64,000 bases of DNA from positions 3,251,895 through 3,315,894 of the forward strand of contig NZ_KB235930.1 in NCBI RefSeq assembly GCF_000332295.1, given 5' to 3'. Positions 20,439-29,087 of the stretch are shown here, in pieces. Every line of letters begins with the position of its first letter. Position 1 is the stretch's first letter. This stretch comes from Fortiea contorta PCC 7126. Lineage in GTDB: Bacteria; Cyanobacteriota; Cyanobacteriia; Cyanobacteriales; Nostocaceae. Below the pieces are notes generated by a model. The model had not been told where the DNA came from and searched no databases. It was given only the letters and a program-made list of their open reading frames with translations. A program made the position numbers and the translations under genes.

Positions 20439-20741
20439 ATGAAAACTATTTGGGATAACCTCAAAGAAACGCTAATTAATACAGTCAACAACCTTGGCTT
20501 GGCTTGGTGGGTAGAGATTGTGACACAGAACCCCTCTTGCACATACTACTTCGGGCCGTTTCTCAATTCTGCGGAAGCCAAAATCGCACTTAAAGGCTAT
20601 GTAGAAGATTTAGAGTTAGAAGGCGCGCAGGGAATAGCAGTAAATATTAAACGTTGTAAACCCGGTTCTCTAACAATCGCCGAAGACTTGGGGGAACGGA
20701 TTGACCGTAAAGTAAAGCCTGCCTTTAGCGGTCAAATGTAA
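20439..20741 (+). CDS. DUF1816 domain protein
   Basis: A 100-residue soluble protein. The pattern AWWVEIVTQNPSCTYYFGPF followed by EAKIALKGYVEDLELEGAQGI is that of DUF1816, a small family largely confined to cyanobacteria and sometimes found near phycobilisome-linked proteins. No catalytic residues or membrane segments are seen. It is a single gene between rlmB and the restriction-modification locus. Function is unknown. Confidence 0.8.
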   Translation: MKTIWDNLKETLINTVNNLGLAWWVEIVTQNPSCTYYFGPFLNSAEAKIALKGYVEDLELEGAQGIAVNIKRCKPGSLTIAEDLGERIDRKVKPAFSGQM

Positions 20742-20930
20742 GTTAGGCAATAGTCAACTGAAATATAAAGTCTGAAGTATGGAATGCGGAATTATACCAT
20801 CTCTTGTGAGATGGAGCAATAATATCCGCTTTTTTGTCATAATCATTTAAACTTCATGCCCTCAGCCAAAAGTTTTCTACCCTGAAACTTTTGGCAAATT
20901 AGCTACGGTCGCTACTAATTTTAGTTTCTC

Positions 20931-20960
20931 TATTATGTGCAAATATCCTAAAATGGGATA
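20931..20960 (+). promoter_or_regulatory. Putative promoter and controller operator of the methyltransferase
   Basis: A -10-like TATTAT at 20931-20936 is followed by the imperfect palindrome TATCCTAAAATGGGATA at 20944-20960, whose outer arms TATCC/GGATA pair perfectly. A matching sequence (13 of 17 identical, same spacing) lies upstream of the controller gene at 22731-22747. It is probably bound by the HTH protein encoded at 22410-22673. Confidence 0.55.
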
Positions 20961-20998
20961 AAATGCCCACGTTACGATTTGGAGAGCCATAAGAATCA

Positions 20999-21805
20999 AT
21001 GAGTCGATCTAATTCAAACGCTAGTTCTGCGGAAGTTTTGAAACGAAAAGCTACGAGTACAGTTGGGCGCGGTAAGGTTGTAAACTTAAATACCAAACTC
21101 AAATTCTCTAAGTGGAGCGATGAACACGTTTCATTATTTCTCGGTGACAGCCTTGAATTTTACCAAAACTGGGAGCAACCTACTGTAATCGTTTCAGACG
21201 GGGCTTATGGTGTTCTTGGCTTTGAGGGAGATACGTCCGATCACATTGACTTGCCCAATTGGTATCAGCCTCATATTGAAGCATGGTCAAATGCAGCGAT
21301 GCCATGCACAACACTCTGGTTCTGGAACTCAGAAATTGGCTGGGCTGTCGTGCATCCAATTTTAGAAAAATATGGCTGGCGATATGTTAATTGCAATGTT
21401 TGGAATAAAGGCAAGGGCCATATTGCGGGAAATGTTAACACAGAAAAGATCCGCAGATTTCCAGTAGTTACAGAGGTATGTGTTCAATACGTAAGAGAGG
21501 TTAAGCTAAATGAACTTACCTTAAAAACTTGGTTGCTACATGAATGGAAACGATCTGGACTGCCATTGCGACGAGCAAACGATGCGTGTGGTGTAGTAGA
21601 TGCTGCTACTCGAAAATATTTTGATCAGGGACACTTATGGTACTTTCCACCTCCGGAGATGTTTGAAAGGCTGGTCAATTACGCGAATGAACATGGTAGT
21701 CCTGAAGGAAAGCCTTATTTCTCATTAGACGGTATTCAATCTTTAACAGCGCAAGAATGGAGTAAAATGCGCTCGAAGTTTAGATGCCCTCCAACTATTT
21801 CTTGA
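20999..21805 (+). CDS. DNA methyltransferase of an R-M system, C-terminus apparently missing
   Basis: A 268-residue protein resembling beta-class N4/N6 DNA methyltransferases. The LFLGDSLEF segment is followed by the catalytic motif IV in the variant form SDGAYG (Asp67), and NVWNKGKGHIAGN and FPVVTEVCVQYV lie in the target region. In this class the SAM-binding FxGxG motif follows motif IV near the C-terminus, and none is visible. The chain ends at SKMRSKFRCPPTIS, just where such proteins normally continue. The last 70 bases overlap the convergent restriction gene, which suggests that a deletion fused the two 3' ends. It may be inactive, or SAM binding may be supplied in a way I cannot see. 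Confidence 0.7.
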   Translation: MSRSNSNASSAEVLKRKATSTVGRGKVVNLNTKLKFSKWSDEHVSLFLGDSLEFYQNWEQPTVIVSDGAYGVLGFEGDTSDHIDLPNWYQPHIEAWSNAAMPCTTLWFWNSEIGWAVVHPILEKYGWRYVNCNVWNKGKGHIAGNVNTEKIRRFPVVTEVCVQYVREVKLNELTLKTWLLHEWKRSGLPLRRANDACGVVDAATRKYFDQGHLWYFPPPEMFERLVNYANEHGSPEGKPYFSLDGIQSLTAQEWSKMRSKFRCPPTIS

Positions 21806-22413
21806 GCTTCTAAAAACTCATCGGCAGAACCTTGAAACTTATAGCCACTGGTGCTTGTTTGCTGGAGGTTTGCAGTTCTTTGGGTTGTGTCTTCTGGTTC
21901 TAAAACAAGATAGTCTGGTGGATTATGATAATGAGTGTCTCTAGCTAAAGCTACTGATAAACCAGATACAACGCAAACATCTAGAATGTAGGGTTTTCCG
22001 TAAATAATTTTCTCAGGCAGCCATGCCAGCATTGCAACATGAGTTTGATCGAACTGAAAGTGATTCTGACTATCTTTGAATCGTGCAGTTATTTCCGTCG
22101 CCAATGGGAACCATGCTTTAATCTCTAATCCTGGTGTTGGTTGAACGTCTCCAACAAAAATAGTGTCTGGAAATCCTGGATCTTGTCTCTCCCAGCTTCC
22201 TAATTCAGAAAAATTATCTTGCTTATTCAAGAATTCAACAGTGTTAAATTCAATTAAATTTCCAAGTAAAGGTGAAAGCTTTGAGATCACCTTAGCTAAA
22301 TTGACTGCTGAATTAACAGTTACAGGTTTAGACACATCTAAAACATCAAATTTATGCCCTGCTAAATTAGCGAGGTATTGAGATGCAAGTCTGATTACAT
22401 CCGGTGTGTTCAT
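21736..22413 (-). CDS. Type II restriction endonuclease (PD-(D/E)XK type)
   Basis: A 225-residue protein. The nuclease core is visible as PGFPDTIFVGD followed by PGLEIKAWFPL, giving Asp83 and Glu97-x-Lys99, the PD-(D/E)XK arrangement. The start codon overlaps the stop of the controller gene by 4 bases (ATGA), so the two are translationally coupled. The C-terminal about 20 residues are read from the antisense of the methyltransferase 3' end and may not be original. The recognition sequence cannot be deduced. Assignment as the cognate endonuclease rests on the motif plus the controller and methyltransferase neighbours. Confidence 0.75.
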   Translation of the reverse strand: MNTPDVIRLASQYLANLAGHKFDVLDVSKPVTVNSAVNLAKVISKLSPLLGNLIEFNTVEFLNKQDNFSELGSWERQDPGFPDTIFVGDVQPTPGLEIKAWFPLATEITARFKDSQNHFQFDQTHVAMLAWLPEKIIYGKPYILDVCVVSGLSVALARDTHYHNPPDYLVLEPEDTTQRTANLQQTSTSGYKFQGSADEFLEAQEIVGGHLNFERILLHSCAVKD

Positions 22414-22673
22414 GGCTTTTCCTCACGGGATGCTTCAAAGATTTGCTGTTCCACCTCGCGCAAGAGGGCACAAGGATCTACACCAATTACGCGAGTAACT
22501 ATAAGGAACTCAACAACATCCAAGCGTCGCTCACCATTTTCATACTTGGCAACGAAAGATTGCGGTTTTTGAAGAGATTTAGCGAGAGATTCTTGAGTAA
22601 GTTGTGCTTCCTTGCGAGCCGCAATCATACAGCGACGGAATATGTCATACTCCTGGCGAGAAATAGATCTCAT
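22410..22673 (-). CDS. HTH (XRE family) controller protein of the R-M system
   Basis: An 87-residue helix-turn-helix protein. The XRE-type domain spans about residues 10-70, with the recognition helix in LTQESLAKSLQKPQSFVAKYENGERRLD. Size and position, overlapping the start of the restriction gene by 4 bases, match C proteins, which delay endonuclease expression until methylation is established. Matching palindromic sequences upstream of this gene and of the methyltransferase suggest it controls both promoters. A general XRE regulator would look similar, but the locus context favours the C-protein role. Confidence 0.85.
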   Translation of the reverse strand: MRSISRQEYDIFRRCMIAARKEAQLTQESLAKSLQKPQSFVAKYENGERRLDVVEFLIVTRVIGVDPCALLREVEQQIFEASREEKP

Positions 22674-22720
22674 CGTGCTTTGGCTTTAGCACTTATGTGT
22701 ACGTCAAGTACGATAAACCT

Positions 22721-22752
22721 ATTATCGGATAATCCCAAAATAGGATATTATA
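22721..22752 (-). promoter_or_regulatory. Putative promoter with two controller operators
   Basis: On the minus strand a perfect -10 TATAAT (22752-22747) runs into TATCCTATTTTGGGATT (22747-22731), the counterpart of the methyltransferase operator. A second, perfect palindrome of ATTATC and GATAAT around one base lies at 22721-22733. Adjacent operators of this kind are typical of autoregulated C-protein promoters. No good -35 is seen. Confidence 0.5.
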
Positions 22753-22777
22753 GCCATAGCCACATAGGTTAGGACAT

Positions 22778-22843
22778 TAGACTTCTTGCAGAAGTCGGGA
22801 ACTCTTAACAGAGAGTAGAAAAGGTACTTTTGCAAGAGGTTTA
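22778..22843. repeat. Small palindrome-ended element (TAGACTTCTTGCA)
   Basis: A 66-base segment bounded by TAGACTTCTTGCA and TGCAAGAGGTTTA, nearly exact inverted copies with two mismatches. It has the same ends as the element at 10578-10690 but a different interior. It lies just upstream of the R-M control region. Confidence 0.55.
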
Positions 22844-22879
22844 TTAACTAAAGATAAGACGCTTACATAAAGCGAAAAC

Positions 22880-22985
22880 TCAAGCCAGTGCTACCTCAGC
22901 GCCTTGCGTCGGAATCTTCTGGCGTCGGAGCGGCGGCCTCCGCCGTTAGCGCAGCGGTAGCGAGTCCGCGAGCGTCTCTGAATCT
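22880..22985. repeat. GC-rich dispersed repeat
   Basis: A GC-rich stretch with internal inverted repeats (GGCGGCCTCCGCC, AGCGGTAGCGAG) unlike the AT-rich intergenic DNA around it. Such blocks recur in Nostocales genomes. I see no gene in it. Confidence 0.4.
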
Positions 22986-22997
22986 TTGTAAGAGAGG

Positions 22998-23852
22998 CTA
23001 ACGAATATCAGTAATCTGGGGATAAGCTCCTAGCCAGTAGTCTATGTCATTCAGTACCCGGTCTGGTATCTCCCAAGGAAAAAGATGAGCAGTTTCAGGG
23101 TAGCATTGCCATTGACAATCTTTGAGGTTCCGAGCAGTTTCTAAGCTGGAATCAGCCGTAATATGAAAGTCTTGAGCACCCGCAAGTACCAAACTAGGGC
23201 ATTGAATTTGCCGCAGTTCGGGGATATTATTATACCCAGCTTGTAATGCTTGCCAGAGGGCGCGAGTTGCAGGGCGAGAGGTTTGCAAATAAGCGGGCAC
23301 TGCTGCTTGAGCAATATATTTGTAAGCAGTGGGTGTATGCTGTTGAATTAAATAGCGAAATAGCGATCGCTTGCCAAATGTTTCAATATTCCATTGCCAA
23401 CCCGGTTTTAGCAAATTAACCAGCGCCGCAATCCCAGTATAAACATTATCTTGCCAAGTAATCGGTGGGTGATTGCCACGGGGTCTAGCCGCTGTCGCCA
23501 CTAAAATCAATCCAGTCACTCGCGTTGGCAAACGTAACGCCAACTCCATCCCCAGAATACCACCAAGTGACCATCCCAATACTAAACATTTTTCGATCTG
23601 AAATCGGTCTATCAGCGCTTCTAAATCAGTTAAATGGTCATTCATGACAAAATTGTCATTAACGCGACTTTTGCCGTATCCACGCAAATCTGGGGCAAAA
23701 GTTTGATAGCGTCTTGATAAGTGATTAGTAAACACACTCAGACTGTTACCAGAACCGGGATGACCATGTAAGCAGAGAATGGGGAATCCTTGGCCTTGGA
23801 CGTAGACCTTCAGGCGTACAGCACCAGTGGTATAACTAAGGCGATCGCCCAT
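22998..23852 (-). CDS. Alpha/beta hydrolase
   Basis: A 284-residue alpha/beta-hydrolase fold protein. The oxyanion segment LHGHPGSGNSL, the nucleophile elbow GWSLGG (Ser95), the acid in GAQDFHI and the catalytic His in TAHLFPWE are all present. It has no signal peptide and is therefore probably cytoplasmic. The substrate, an ester, amide or haloalkane-like compound, cannot be told from sequence. It begins at an ATG preceded by a HIP1 site and seems monocistronic, followed by the CAP-domain gene further upstream on the same strand. Confidence 0.9.
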   Translation of the reverse strand: MGDRLSYTTGAVRLKVYVQGQGFPILCLHGHPGSGNSLSVFTNHLSRRYQTFAPDLRGYGKSRVNDNFVMNDHLTDLEALIDRFQIEKCLVLGWSLGGILGMELALRLPTRVTGLILVATAARPRGNHPPITWQDNVYTGIAALVNLLKPGWQWNIETFGKRSLFRYLIQQHTPTAYKYIAQAAVPAYLQTSRPATRALWQALQAGYNNIPELRQIQCPSLVLAGAQDFHITADSSLETARNLKDCQWQCYPETAHLFPWEIPDRVLNDIDYWLGAYPQITDIR

Positions 23853-23945
23853 AACTCACCCTTGTTTTGTCTACTGAACAATAATAGTTCTCATTGTGTC
23901 ACACCAATTTTGATTTTTGGATTTGGCGAAAAGTGGAGACGATAA

Positions 23946-24602
23946 CTAATCGCCAATCGCCGCTAAAAACCAATGCTCTGTATATCCGCCAGCGTAAGTA
24001 ATCACACACATTTGTCTGTAGGTGGCGTGAATACCAAAAGCTACTCCTGTAACTTTAAATGCGGAGTTAAACAAGTTTTGTCGATGACCCCGTGACGGTA
24101 CTCCATCATCAATAATTAACTGCATAACGATATCTTCGGCTGTGTAAGAACCGTAGCTGATATTTTCACCTGCTGTAATTTGCCAATCACCGTAGCGACT
24201 AATGCGAGTAGCCGGATCGCTACCATCACTACCATCATGACCTGTGGTTCCTTTTGTACCTTGGTCTTTGACGTGATCTCTAGCACCAAAGGACATTCCT
24301 GAAGATACGGTCAAGGCACCTACGGGATATACTGTGTGCAGAAAAGCGATCGCTTCTTCAACAGCGCTTACCCCTTCTTGTGTTTGCAGATAAAGGCGCT
24401 CAGAGATTTTTACTTTGTCATCTTGGAAGCGCTGTTGCCAATTTTCTAAAATAGGCACATATGCAGCCGGATGCATCCGCACTTTGTTCATTTCTGCAAT
24501 TACTTGTTGTTCCAAACGAGAGAGGGTATTTTCTTGTATTAAGTCACGATTACCTACTTGCAGCATTTCTGGCCAAAATGTCCGCAACCGCAGCCTATCC
24601 AT
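23946..24602 (-). CDS. CAP (SCP/PR-1) domain protein
   Basis: A 218-residue CAP-superfamily protein. The features seen are [16 protein letters not shown], the His in [38 protein letters not shown] and the closing [21 protein letters not shown]. Secretion is usual in the family, but no obvious signal peptide is present at the N-terminus ([14 protein letters not shown]). CAP proteins have varied roles and no single activity. The gene is on the same strand as the Ser/Thr kinase, 149 bases downstream of it, so a shared transcript is possible. Confidence 0.85.
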   Translation of the reverse strand: MDRLRLRTFWPEMLQVGNRDLIQENTLSRLEQQVIAEMNKVRMHPAAYVPILENWQQRFQDDKVKISERLYLQTQEGVSAVEEAIAFLHTVYPVGALTVSSGMSFGARDHVKDQGTKGTTGHDGSDGSDPATRISRYGDWQITAGENISYGSYTAEDIVMQLIIDDGVPSRGHRQNLFNSAFKVTGVAFGIHATYRQMCVITYAGGYTEHWFLAAIGD

Positions 24603-24751
24603 TTATAACCTCACAATTTAGCAGCAACAAATCTATATATATAAATTCAGAGTTTTGTAGAGATTTTCGGGAAGAAGTTCTGATTTCATCTGAAGTTTAC
24701 CTATTCTTTTTATTTGTAGCTCTGCGCCTAACCTCTCTGCAACGCCAAGTT

Positions 24752-26548
24752 TCAACACTGTTTGGCTTGAGATGGACTGACAAAATCGTGTAAATCTGCA
24801 TCCCAAATACTGATGTAGATAAAATCACAGTTTTGACGGACAATCTGACCTTTAACTCGTCCTTTCGTAAACTGGAAATTATCAGACTGACGCTGTTGCA
24901 CTTGTTGTAGTCCCTGTTTAATTTCTGCCGTGGCTTGTCCACCTAAAATGCCAATTAAGGTATTTTGCATGACTTGGGGGTCTATTGACGAAGCAAAAGC
25001 GGCTTCTGTTTGGCGTAGTGTTCCGGTATCACGGTCAAATAAGTAACCGACATCAATTTGGTTGGGAACTATTTTATAGGTAATTGCACGGGTATTAGGC
25101 CATAAACCCCTTAAATCTCTTTTGGGTTTACCGAGGGTAGCTTCCACCGTACTTCTAGCTGTACCTGTCGGGAAGGTGGGAATACTGCGGTTGCTAACTG
25201 AGTTGAGGGGCTGGGTTTGTGGCAATGTGGGAGATGTTTCTGGTGTGGGTGTAGGTGTGGGTGTGGGCTGATTTTCAACTTCCGGCTGTGGTGTGGATGC
25301 TAATGACGGTGTGGGAGTAGGTTCGGGAATTGGTTGAATCTCTGGCTGTGGCGTGACGGTGACTACGGGATTCGGGTCTATTGTAGGGGGAGAAACTACT
25401 TGTAGGCGTGGCGATGGCGGGGGTGCGACTGGAGCAGGAGAGGGTAGGGTAGAAATTGGCGTGTTGAGAGGTTCCGGGTTGGTAGTTAGAGATTGGGGAG
25501 AAGGGATAGTATCTCTGGTGATGGGTACTTCTGGCTGTGGCTGGCGGAACAGGGAAGGAATGGCTACTGCACCGAATAAACCACCTACCACTAAACTAGC
25601 GACAATCAACGCCGACTTTTGACTGTTGCTGGTAGAAATTTGTGGTGGTGAGGATAAGGCTTCAGTTTGGGGGTTTGATTTGGCAGTGGTGGGAGGTAGC
25701 GTAGCTGTGTGTGACGCACTATGACTGACAGATTGTAAAGCATACAACATTTTGCTCGCTGTGGTGTAGCGATCGCCAGCATGGGGTTTAATCGCCTGAT
25801 TGAGCACCTGCACTAAATCTGCGGAAACTAGCGGAACGTGCTCAGACCAAAGTATTTCGCCTGTTTGTTGATTAATCTCTAATTCCTGGGGTGATTGACC
25901 AGTTAGTAAATAAATTGCTGTCAAGCCTAAGCTATAAATATCTGTAGCGTAAACTGGGCGTCCTAGGGCTTGTTCACTAGGCATATATCCCGGTGTCCCA
26001 ATTACCATCGATTGCGTGGCGTATCCTGAAGAATTCACCACCGAGCGGATAGTTTCTTTCACAGCACCGAAATCAATTAAAACCGGTTTGCTGTCAAGTG
26101 AACGGAGAATAATATTATCTGGTTTAATATCTCTATGGATGATGCCCTTGCTGTGGATATAATCCAAGACTGTCAACAAACTGAGGAGCATTTTTTTGAC
26201 AACAATTTCGCTTTCGTATCCTTTAGTTTGGACAACTTCTCGTAAAGTTTGCCCATGAATCCATTCTTGAACTAAGTAAAACTGCCCATTTTCCGAAAAG
26301 TAAGCATAAAGTTCGGGAACTTGGTCATTGCTCTTACCCAGATACTCTAAAGTCGCCGCTTCTCTCTCAAACCGTTGTTGAATCATTTTATAGGTTTGCG
26401 GGTCGTTGGAGATGGGTTTGAGTTGCTTAATCACGCACCGACGCCGAGAAGGCATATGAGTATCTTCCGCTAGAAAGGTTTCGCCAAACCCACCAGCACC
26501 GAGTACTTGGATCACTTGATAGCGATTGTTCAGCAGCCTTGTTGTCAT
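24752..26548 (-). CDS. Membrane-anchored Ser/Thr protein kinase
   Basis: A 598-residue Hanks-type kinase. The kinase domain fills about residues 8-275, with the Gly-rich loop LGAGGFGETF, Lys41, HRDIKPDN (Asp140) and DFG at 159-161, so all catalytic residues are present. A single transmembrane segment (about 312-334) is followed by a long Pro/Thr-rich linker (about 340-470). A C-terminal domain of about 125 residues, probably periplasmic, contains GTARSTVEATLGKPKRD and may sense a signal. It is divergent from the hybrid histidine kinase at 26725. Targets are unknown, but an FHA protein is encoded 2.5 kb away. Confidence 0.93.
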   Translation of the reverse strand: MTTRLLNNRYQVIQVLGAGGFGETFLAEDTHMPSRRRCVIKQLKPISNDPQTYKMIQQRFEREAATLEYLGKSNDQVPELYAYFSENGQFYLVQEWIHGQTLREVVQTKGYESEIVVKKMLLSLLTVLDYIHSKGIIHRDIKPDNIILRSLDSKPVLIDFGAVKETIRSVVNSSGYATQSMVIGTPGYMPSEQALGRPVYATDIYSLGLTAIYLLTGQSPQELEINQQTGEILWSEHVPLVSADLVQVLNQAIKPHAGDRYTTASKMLYALQSVSHSASHTATLPPTTAKSNPQTEALSSPPQISTSNSQKSALIVASLVVGGLFGAVAIPSLFRQPQPEVPITRDTIPSPQSLTTNPEPLNTPISTLPSPAPVAPPPSPRLQVVSPPTIDPNPVVTVTPQPEIQPIPEPTPTPSLASTPQPEVENQPTPTPTPTPETSPTLPQTQPLNSVSNRSIPTFPTGTARSTVEATLGKPKRDLRGLWPNTRAITYKIVPNQIDVGYLFDRDTGTLRQTEAAFASSIDPQVMQNTLIGILGGQATAEIKQGLQQVQQRQSDNFQFTKGRVKGQIVRQNCDFIYISIWDADLHDFVSPSQAKQC

Positions 26549-26591
26549 GAAAGTTCACACCATTCGCTCTTTCCCAATGTACATCACGCAA

Positions 26592-26633
26592 ATGAAGTAT
26601 GAAGGGTGAAGTATGAAGTATGAAGGGTGAAAT
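26592..26633. repeat. Heptamer tandem repeat in the divergent promoter region
   Basis: Six 7-base units of the RTGAARK type (for example ATGAAGT, ATGAAGG, GTGAAGT). They lie upstream of the Ser/Thr kinase start, between two divergent signalling genes, and belong to the same family as 10384-10418. Confidence 0.7.
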
Positions 26634-26724
26634 TACTTCGCCTATAAAGGGATGGGGTTTGAACTGATGACATGAGCGATGGTATCTGCTAGTCTTTGGC
26701 ATTTGTGATGACCCAGGTGTCATT

Positions 26725-28635
26725 ATGTTGGATAATGCCAAAGGATATCACAAAGAAGAAATGGCGCTTCAGCGGTTAACTACAAATCGGGTAACAGTAG
26801 GATTTGGCTTGGCATTGGCTGTATTGCTGGGTGTAAGTGTTAATGCTTATTTGAATTTGCTTAACTACAGAAAGTCGGCTGATGCTGTTGAACATACCCT
26901 GAGAATTCAGAACACCCTTGAGAGCATTATTTCTAGCCTGAAAGATGTTGAAACTGCTCAACGAGGCTATTTGTTAACGAACAATCAAGACTATCTTAAG
27001 CCTTATCAAGAAGGACTAAAAAAAATTAATCCCACTGTCCAAAGATTGCAAGAATTGACGCGCAATAACAGCACTCAACAGCAACGACTCAATACTTTGG
27101 AATCTCAGATCAACTTAAAGTTAGCAGAACTAGAACAAACAATCTCCTTACAAAAAAGCAATCAACAAGAGGCTGCTTTACAGGTGGTGCGGGGGGGTGA
27201 GGGGAAGCAACTGATGGATAAAATTCGTCAGTTGGTGTGGGAAATGAAATCCCAAGAGAGCAGCTTGTTAACTCAAAGTAGCGCTGCTGCTCAAGATAAG
27301 GCGCAAAAAACTACTTTAGTGATTATTTTAGGCAATTTGTTAGCTTTGGGTTTGGTGACATTGGCAATTTTTACCCTGCATCGGGATGCTACCAAACGAA
27401 GGTATGCAGAGGAACAGTTGCAGTTGTTAAATGAAGATTTAGAACAAAGAGTTAGCGATCGCACTGCAGAATTAGAAACTATTAATCGAGTAAAAGATGA
27501 GTTTCTCTCGGTGCTCTCTCATGAACTGCGGACACCCCTCAATGCTATACTCGGTTGGGCAAAGTTGCTCCGGAGTGGCAGATTAGACGATGCCAAAGCC
27601 GAGCAAGGGTTAGAAGTAATTGAGCGCAATGCTAGATCCCAAGCTCAACTAATTGAAGATTTACTAGATATTTCCCGCATTATCACGGGTAAGCTGCGTC
27701 TGAAGGTTCGCCCTATTGCTCCCATCTCGGTGGTTGAAGCGGCTTTAGATACAGTGCGTCCAGCAGCACAGGCGCGAGGAATTCGCATTCAAACTGTGTT
27801 AGATTCTGACGCTGGGCCAGTTTCAGGTGATCCAGATAGATTGCAACAGGTAGTGTGGAATCTTTTATCTAATGCCATCAAGTTTACACCCAAAGGGGGA
27901 CGAGTGCAAGTCCGGCTGGAGCGAATTAATTCCCATGTGGAAATCATCGTCAGCGATACAGGACAAGGTATTAATCCGGAGTTTTTACCGTATATTTTTG
28001 ACCGCTTCAGTCAAGCGGATGCTTCCACCACTAGAGTACATTCTGGGTTAGGGTTGGGACTAGCGATCGCTCGCAATATCGTCGAGTTGCATGGGGGTAC
28101 AATTCATGCTCAAAGTCCAGGTGAGGGACAGGGAACGACTTTTGTAGTTAATTTGCCGTTGATGATTGTCCATCGCCCCCTGGATACCCCAGATCGAGTC
28201 CATTCCACTGCTAATCGTGAAGTTTCTCTAGATAACGCTCCTTCTTTACAAGGTATCAATATTGTGGTAGTCGATGACGAAGCAGATACGCGAGAACTAA
28301 TGATTACCTTGTTAGAGCAATATGGAGCGACAGTTACAGCCGTAGCTTCTGCAAGTGAGGCGCTAGAAAAAATTACGCAATTGCGACCAGATGTGCTAAT
28401 TAGTGATATTGGGATGCCAGAGGAAGACGGTTATTCCTTAATTCGTCGAGTCAGAAGCTTGACTACAGAACAAGGTGGACAGACTCCAGCGATCGCCCTG
28501 ACAGCCTACGCGAGAACAGAAGACAGAATTCAGGCGCTGACAGCAGGGTTTCAAACACACATTGCTAAACCGATAGAACCAGCGGAACTCGTAGCAGTAA
28601 TTAGAAGTTTTGTAAGGCGCGATCGCTCAAGTTAA
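26725..28635 (+). CDS. Hybrid histidine kinase (CHASE3-HisKA-HATPase-receiver)
   Basis: A 636-residue sensor kinase. A transmembrane segment near 23-42 is followed by a CHASE3-type extracytoplasmic domain (about 45-200, with DVETAQRGYLLTNNQDYLKPY) and a second membrane segment (about 198-216). HisKA has the H-box SHELRTPLNAILGW (His266), and the ATPase domain has NAIKFTPKGG, DTGQGI and GLGLGLAIARNIVELHGG. A C-terminal receiver domain starts at about 510 with VVVDDE and carries the acceptor Asp in ISDIGMPEEDG. The start at 26761 is an alternative. All catalytic and acceptor residues are present. The final output is probably via a phosphotransfer or other regulator encoded elsewhere. Confidence 0.93.
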   Translation: MLDNAKGYHKEEMALQRLTTNRVTVGFGLALAVLLGVSVNAYLNLLNYRKSADAVEHTLRIQNTLESIISSLKDVETAQRGYLLTNNQDYLKPYQEGLKKINPTVQRLQELTRNNSTQQQRLNTLESQINLKLAELEQTISLQKSNQQEAALQVVRGGEGKQLMDKIRQLVWEMKSQESSLLTQSSAAAQDKAQKTTLVIILGNLLALGLVTLAIFTLHRDATKRRYAEEQLQLLNEDLEQRVSDRTAELETINRVKDEFLSVLSHELRTPLNAILGWAKLLRSGRLDDAKAEQGLEVIERNARSQAQLIEDLLDISRIITGKLRLKVRPIAPISVVEAALDTVRPAAQARGIRIQTVLDSDAGPVSGDPDRLQQVVWNLLSNAIKFTPKGGRVQVRLERINSHVEIIVSDTGQGINPEFLPYIFDRFSQADASTTRVHSGLGLGLAIARNIVELHGGTIHAQSPGEGQGTTFVVNLPLMIVHRPLDTPDRVHSTANREVSLDNAPSLQGINIVVVDDEADTRELMITLLEQYGATVTAVASASEALEKITQLRPDVLISDIGMPEEDGYSLIRRVRSLTTEQGGQTPAIALTAYARTEDRIQALTAGFQTHIAKPIEPAELVAVIRSFVRRDRSS

Positions 28636-29087
28636 AAGGCTCGTATTTTATCATATATTAAATTGTATATTTTACGATTTTCAAAAAATAGCTAAACTAA
28701 AATGTAATTTTTTCACAGACACTAGCGAATCCCAAAAACTCAACGCCCATCAAAACATATGCATAAATTGGGCACATTCAAATTAAATAAAAGTAAACAC
28801 AATCTTGGCGACACATGTAGGTTAAGGAGCGAAATCCCACACCTAAAGACTGTATTCATGTTTGGTTTGACTGCGTTCAATCCAATCTACACATCTATTG
28901 CTTATACCAATTCCGTATGAAGATGCACATAATAATACCCCCCTGTAGTCCCCCCTTGGCAAGGGGGGACGGCGTAGCCGGGGGGTAAATCTATGCCGCT
29001 TCACAAAGAAACGGTATTAATTGCAAAAAATTGGTATAACAACCAATTAACAATGCCTAATACCCAATTATAAATAATAAATAACCA
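28636..29087. other. Intergenic region with a MITE-like element
   Basis: No gene is seen. The second half is the inverted-repeat element at 28912-29039. The first half is AT-rich with no recognisable motif. Confidence 0.5.
28912..29039. repeat. MITE-like element with TTATACCAATT ends
   Basis: A 128-base segment bounded by the perfect terminal inverted repeats TTATACCAATT (28912-28922) and AATTGGTATAA (29029-29039). It contains an internal GTCCCCCCTT/AAGGGGGGAC hairpin. No coding capacity. A similar-sized element with related ends is at 56430-56559. Confidence 0.65.

Noticed and set aside
22404-22772. 122-codon plus frame over the controller gene
   Set aside because: It is antisense to the HTH controller and crosses the operator region; the HTH reading is far better supported.
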